Origin: Candidatus Microgenomates bacterium
GTDB taxonomy: Bacteria > Patescibacteriota > Microgenomatia > UBA1406 > GWC2-37-13
Length of the DNA: 8,420 nucleotides
NCBI GenBank assembly: GCA_016178125.1
Contig: JACOTV010000104.1
Coordinates: forward strand, 1-8,420
Direction of reading: 5' to 3'
Shown here one piece after another: positions 6,322-8,420 of the stretch (the first letter of the stretch is position 1; each line of letters begins with the position of its first letter). Made by a program: the position numbers and the translations under genes. A model generated the notes under the pieces. The model was not told the origin of the DNA, ran no database searches, and was given only the letters and a program-made list of their open reading frames with translations.

Positions 6322-7347
6322 ATGAATCCATCAATGCAGTCACCACAACCGATAGCCCAAACACCCAAGAAGAGACGATCACCTGAACAGGTGAAGAAGA
6401 TCGTGCTCTTGGTGGTAATCCTGTTCATAGGGTTGGCAATCGCACTTGGTGCATATCTGGTGACGCAACAGCAAAATATCGCAAATCGAGCGTCAACTGG
6501 CGGGGCTATATCATGTCCCGTCGAGGGTGCTTCGTGCGAATGGGAAGCTGCAACGGTGCCCTTAGGTATGACTGCAGCCGATGAAACTGCCTACAAACAA
6601 AGCCAAACGTACAATTACACTATTTTAGACAAGACCGCAAATACCACTATTAAGAGCGGCACTACCACCGCAACGAAGGTAACATTTACCCCAACTATTA
6701 ATCACACATATGTGTGTAAAGTTGTGACCGTGAGCAAATGCGGTGTCTGCGACGAGCAAAGCGTCGAGGGAACCTGTAACGCGTACACCACCCCTACACC
6801 GACTAACTCGCCTACGCCATCGAATTCACCCACGCCATCAAGTACGCCTTCACCCACATTGACGCCTTCACCAACGCCAACACCGAATCCCAAATGCGGA
6901 TCGACCTGCCAAACAGATGCTGAGTGCCCAGATGCACATGCATGCCGAGACGGCAAATGTATCCTTGCAAAATGCGCACAAGCTGGAGCGGTATGTACCG
7001 AGGATAAATGCTCAGTGATCCCTCCGACGCCAACATACACGCCAACACCAACCTTGACGCCTACTCCTACCCCGACAAATACGCCTACCCCAACTGCAAC
7101 AAATACCCCGACCCCAACGGCTACCAACACGCCCGTTCCGTCGGCTACCGTGACCAACACCCCGACGCCTACGAATACAGGAGCACCATCTGCTACTCCG
7201 ACCGAAGTAGTCTTGGCTCAAAGCAATCCAACCAATACGCCCGCAGCCACCACGGTGCCGACCATTCCATCAGCAGGCTCCTCAAGCGGCGTGTACTTCA
7301 TGGTCATCGCAGGCATAGTCTTGGCCTCACTCCTACTCGTTTTCTGA
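6322..7347 (+). CDS. PT-rich, Cys-module surface protein B with C-terminal membrane helix
   Basis: Function not recognised. The 341 residues show: a Lys/Arg-rich cytoplasmic start (KKRR at 16-19); a membrane helix at about 27-47; the motif TQQQNIANRAST (48-59); a Cys-containing extracellular region (about 62-153) with an Ig-like look (TYNYTI, then KVTFTPTINHTYVCKV); a PT spacer (156-188); an eight-Cys module (192-230); a long PT/NT spacer (234-293); and a C-terminus IPSAGSSSG followed by a hydrophobic segment ending LLLVF. The last part resembles a sorting or anchoring tail, but it has no terminal Lys/Arg and no LPXTG. The gene starts 2 nt after surface protein A's stop with a good Shine-Dalgarno, so the two are co-transcribed paralogs. 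It is probably a cell-surface adhesin or stalk-like protein. Confidence 0.85.
   Translation: MNPSMQSPQPIAQTPKKRRSPEQVKKIVLLVVILFIGLAIALGAYLVTQQQNIANRASTGGAISCPVEGASCEWEAATVPLGMTAADETAYKQSQTYNYTILDKTANTTIKSGTTTATKVTFTPTINHTYVCKVVTVSKCGVCDEQSVEGTCNAYTTPTPTNSPTPSNSPTPSSTPSPTLTPSPTPTPNPKCGSTCQTDAECPDAHACRDGKCILAKCAQAGAVCTEDKCSVIPPTPTYTPTPTLTPTPTPTNTPTPTATNTPTPTATNTPVPSATVTNTPTPTNTGAPSATPTEVVLAQSNPTNTPAATTVPTIPSAGSSSGVYFMVIAGIVLASLLLVF
6787..6885 (+). repeat. PT/SPT-rich spacer in surface protein B
   Basis: Imperfect TPT, NSPTP and SPTPTP units, encoded by near-repeats of cct-acg-cca type codons. It connects the membrane-proximal region to the Cys module. Confidence 0.8.
6895..7011 (+). other. 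Eight-Cys module, copy 2
   Basis: Cysteine spacing is C-x3-C-x5-C-x5-C-x4-C-x4-C-x6-C-x4-C, with sequence of the type CGSTCQTDAEC and CILAKC. It is the compact version of the module in the upstream gene, flanked on both sides by PT spacers. Confidence 0.75.
7021..7200 (+). repeat. Long PT/NT-rich spacer in surface protein B
   Basis: About 60 residues of imperfect TPTPT and ATNTPTPT units, including two near-identical ATNTPTPT copies. The repeated DNA creates long open frames on other strands and frames that are not genes. The tract could change length by slippage or recombination. Confidence 0.8.
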
Positions 7348-7352
7348 TGACG

Positions 7353-7358
7353 TATAAT
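7353..7358 (+). promoter_or_regulatory. -10 box of sufU
   Basis: A perfect TATAAT ends 7 nt before the sufU ATG at 7366 and lies only 5 nt after the previous gene's stop. No -35 is seen at normal spacing and no Shine-Dalgarno precedes the ATG. An AAGGAG lies just inside the coding region (7371-7376) and cannot serve this start. Confidence 0.6.
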
Positions 7359-7365
7359 AGGGGAT

Positions 7366-7716
7366 ATGTACAAGGAGATCATTCTTGATTTGTATAAAAA
7401 TCCTCGTAACTTTCGAGCATTGTCTAACAAAACCCACTCACAACGACTCTATAATCCCCTCTGCGGTGACGACATCACTATTGATCTGTTGGTAGATAAG
7501 GCTGACGTAATACAAGAGGTAGGCTTTGTGGGGGAAAGCTGTGCCATATGCCGCGCATCGGCGTCATTACTTACAGACTATATAAAAGGAAAAAAGCGTT
7601 CGGAATTGGTACAATTAAACGCAGGTTTTATGCAAGACCTTATGGGTATCGAAATAAGTGCCGGGCGCGTCAAGTGCCTGTTGCTTCCTTTGGAGGTTCT
7701 TAAAAAAATGCTATGA
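7366..7716 (+). CDS. sufU: SufU/IscU-type sulfur-transfer scaffold protein
   Basis: A 116-residue protein of the IscU/SufU family. It would take the persulfide sulfur from SufS and pass it to SufB. The start fits the family N-terminus (YKEIILDLYKNPRNF), supporting this ATG. Ligand positions are NPLCGDD (C33, D35), GESCAICRAS (C59, with an extra Cys at 62) and RVKC (C104). IscU's His before the last Cys is replaced by Lys, as in SufU, and the pairing with sufS also favours SufU. However, the gap from the second to the third conserved Cys is 45 residues, close to IscU (about 43) and shorter than in B. subtilis SufU (about 62), so the usual SufU insertion is missing. It overlaps the ferredoxin gene by 4 nt (ATGA). 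Confidence 0.92.
   Translation: MYKEIILDLYKNPRNFRALSNKTHSQRLYNPLCGDDITIDLLVDKADVIQEVGFVGESCAICRASASLLTDYIKGKKRSELVQLNAGFMQDLMGIEISAGRVKCLLLPLEVLKKML
7692..7696 (+). promoter_or_regulatory. Possible Shine-Dalgarno of ferredoxin gene
   Basis: GGAGG lies inside the end of sufU, with 16 nt before the ferredoxin ATG. This is longer than the usual 5-10 nt, so the ATGA stop/start overlap may matter more for initiation. Confidence 0.35.
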
Positions 7717-7946
7717 AAACAAAAGTTGGCGGATACTTAATAGAAATCGAGCGTGACCTGTGCATTGGTGCGGCGACCTGTGTGGCTATTGCACCTCAAA
7801 CGTTTAATCTCGACGAAGAAGCAAAGGCCATTGTGCTTGAAGCAGCCGCAGGAGACACCGACGAAACGATCCTTGACGCCGCCAAATCGTGTCCTACAGC
7901 TGCTATCATTTTGACTAATGAAAAAGGCGAACGAATTTTTCCCTAA
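7713..7946 (+). CDS. Single-cluster ferredoxin with three Cys ligands
   Basis: A 77-residue soluble ferredoxin, an electron carrier of the cytoplasm. The cluster motif is CIGAATC (C17, C23) with a CP pair later (C60-P61). The position where a normal 4Fe-4S ferredoxin has its second Cys is Ala20, so only three Cys ligands are present. This pattern is known in 3Fe-4S ferredoxins (for example the actinobacterial CxGAGxC type), and in some 4Fe-4S proteins with a non-Cys ligand. The rest fits the mono-cluster family: APQTF after the second Cys and ETILDAAKSCPTAAIIL. Its place between sufU and a 2-oxoacid:ferredoxin oxidoreductase gene suggests it is that enzyme's electron acceptor and a client of the SUF system. 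The start overlaps the sufU stop. Confidence 0.92.
   Translation: MKTKVGGYLIEIERDLCIGAATCVAIAPQTFNLDEEAKAIVLEAAAGDTDETILDAAKSCPTAAIILTNEKGERIFP
7901..7909 (+). promoter_or_regulatory. Possible extended -10 for the zinc-ribbon gene
   Basis: TGCTATCAT repeats the TGN-TATCAT form seen before sufB. It ends 8 nt before the ATG at 7918, the same geometry as the other promoters here. It lies inside the ferredoxin coding sequence, so chance is a real possibility. Confidence 0.3.
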
Positions 7947-8094
7947 TGACGCGAATGATCTGCGCCATCTGCCGACTAATAATAATGAGCGCGAATGTCC
8001 GCAGTGTGGTCTGCTGAGTTTACAAGGTATGCCCGGAGGACGAGATGCGACATGCAGTAACTGCGGATACAAAGATCCTTGCTGCTACGACTGA
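7918..8094 (+). CDS. Small zinc-ribbon protein (58 aa)
   Basis: An unrecognised 58-residue protein. The C-terminal half is a zinc ribbon: CPQCG (C27, C30), then CSNCG (C46, C49), and a trailing KDPCCYD with two more Cys (C55, C56). The N-terminal 25 residues are polar with no clear fold. The reading frame overlaps the last 29 nt of the ferredoxin gene in another frame. The ATG at 7918 is the only good start before the Cys pairs. No Shine-Dalgarno is seen, so initiation by coupling or from the -10-like box at 7901 is possible. It could be a small metal-binding accessory of the ferredoxin/oxidoreductase set, but this is only inferred from position. The paired CxxC motifs make a chance ORF unlikely. 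Confidence 0.7.
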   Translation: MKKANEFFPNDANDLRHLPTNNNERECPQCGLLSLQGMPGGRDATCSNCGYKDPCCYD

Positions 8095-8108
8095 CAATAC
8101 GGTAGAAT
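8079..8108 (+). promoter_or_regulatory. Promoter of the 2-oxoacid:ferredoxin oxidoreductase gene
   Basis: TTGCTG (8079-8084) and TAGAAT (8103-8108) are 18 nt apart, a good sigma-70-like pair. The ATG at 8118 starts 9 nt after the -10, so the leader would be about 2-3 nt. There is no Shine-Dalgarno. The -35 overlaps the end of the zinc-ribbon gene. Confidence 0.55.
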
Positions 8109-8117
8109 GAAATAACA

Positions 8118-8420
8118 ATGATTTATCAAGTACTTATCGGTGGCGAAGCAGGGTATGGGATTATGACCACGGGTCTCCTTCTTTCAAAGCTCGCGGCGCG
8201 CGGGGGGAAGCATGCCTTCGATTATGTAGAATATCCATCGCTCGTGCGAGGAGGGCACAATGCATATTCTGTAGCTATCTCTGAAGACAATGTCCGTTCA
8301 CTTAAATCGACAATCGACTTATTGGTCTGTTTTAATCAAGAAACGTATGAGCTGCATAAAGATCATCTCGCGCCGAATGCGTCTGTCATGTATGATCCTG
8401 AGGAGTTTAAGGTAGAAGGA
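8118..8420 (+). CDS. 2-oxoacid:ferredoxin oxidoreductase, gamma domain (N-terminal part of a probable gamma/alpha fusion)
   Basis: The first 101 residues of a protein cut by the window end. The sequence IGGEAGYGIMTTGLLLSKLA followed by YVEYPSLVRGGHNAYSV is the hallmark of the gamma domain of 2-oxoacid:ferredoxin oxidoreductases. In the KorA type this domain is fused in front of the alpha (pyrimidine-binding) domain. The enzyme converts a 2-oxoacid and CoA to an acyl-CoA and CO2, reducing ferredoxin. It needs thiamine diphosphate in the beta subunit and usually Fe-S clusters, which fits the neighbouring ferredoxin and SUF genes. The GEAGxGI loop and the YPSxxRGGH motif are intact. Whether it is a fusion or a separate gamma subunit, and whether the substrate is pyruvate, 2-oxoglutarate or another acid, cannot be read here. 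Confidence 0.9.
   Translation, partial: MIYQVLIGGEAGYGIMTTGLLLSKLAARGGKHAFDYVEYPSLVRGGHNAYSVAISEDNVRSLKSTIDLLVCFNQETYELHKDHLAPNASVMYDPEEFKVEG

Noticed and set aside
6702..7160. Minus-strand frame of 152 residues rich in GVGV
   Set aside because: It is the complement of the PT-repeat spacer; low complexity with no domain. The plus-strand gene explains it.
7371..7376. AAGGAG inside sufU as a ribosome site for a later start
   Set aside because: The next in-frame candidate (TTG at 7390) would remove the conserved YKEIILDLY start of the family.
7008..7388. Plus-strand frame of 126 residues in a second frame over surface protein B
   Set aside because: It is an out-of-frame reading of the PT repeat running into the sufU start, with no recognisable domain.
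5260..7716. Alternative genetic code with TGA as glycine
   Set aside because: TGA falls exactly at the expected ends of SufS and SufU, so it is a stop here.

Overview
The window looks like a piece of a Candidate Phyla Radiation (Patescibacteria) genome, most likely Microgenomates. This placement is inference from gene content and protein style, not from a marker gene. The reasons are: surface proteins with proline/threonine-rich spacers and small Cys modules; a short motif ending in RAST just after the N-terminal membrane helix; a Microgenomates-style C-terminal dockerin-like domain; a very short SufD; and compact gene packing. TGA is used as a normal stop in several genes (sufS, the second surface protein, sufU, the zinc ribbon). 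That argues against the code-25 lineages (Gracilibacteria, Absconditabacteria).

Layout, all on the + strand. (1) 1-1972: the 3' part of a large extracellular protein (DUF5648-like end, NPP-rich linker, beta-sandwich, C-terminal dockerin-like repeats), followed one base later by a membrane-anchored protein with a cohesin-like domain. (2) 2002-5262: SUF Fe-S assembly genes sufB, a minimal sufD and sufS. No sufC is in the window. (3) 5263-6319 and 6322-7347: a short intergenic region, then two tandem paralogous surface proteins (N-terminal membrane anchor, PT-rich spacers, an eight-Cys module). These split the SUF genes. (4) 7366-8420: sufU, a single-cluster ferredoxin with only three Cys ligands, a 58-aa zinc-ribbon protein overlapping the ferredoxin gene, and the start of a 2-oxoacid:ferredoxin oxidoreductase gamma/alpha-type subunit that runs off the end.

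Together, SufS/SufU supply sulfur, SufB/SufD form the scaffold, and the ferredoxin and 2-oxoacid oxidoreductase are plausible Fe-S consumers. The surface genes look like separate cassettes placed around them.

The clearest regulatory pattern is that every gene starting after a real intergenic gap has a -10-like hexamer ending 6-9 nt before its ATG and no Shine-Dalgarno. This implies leaderless or nearly leaderless mRNAs. Genes packed against an upstream neighbour mostly lack such a box, and one has a good SD. I saw no tRNA, rRNA, CRISPR array, insertion sequence or convincing intrinsic terminator, and no minus-strand gene that I believe. No gene-free stretch exceeds 130 bases.
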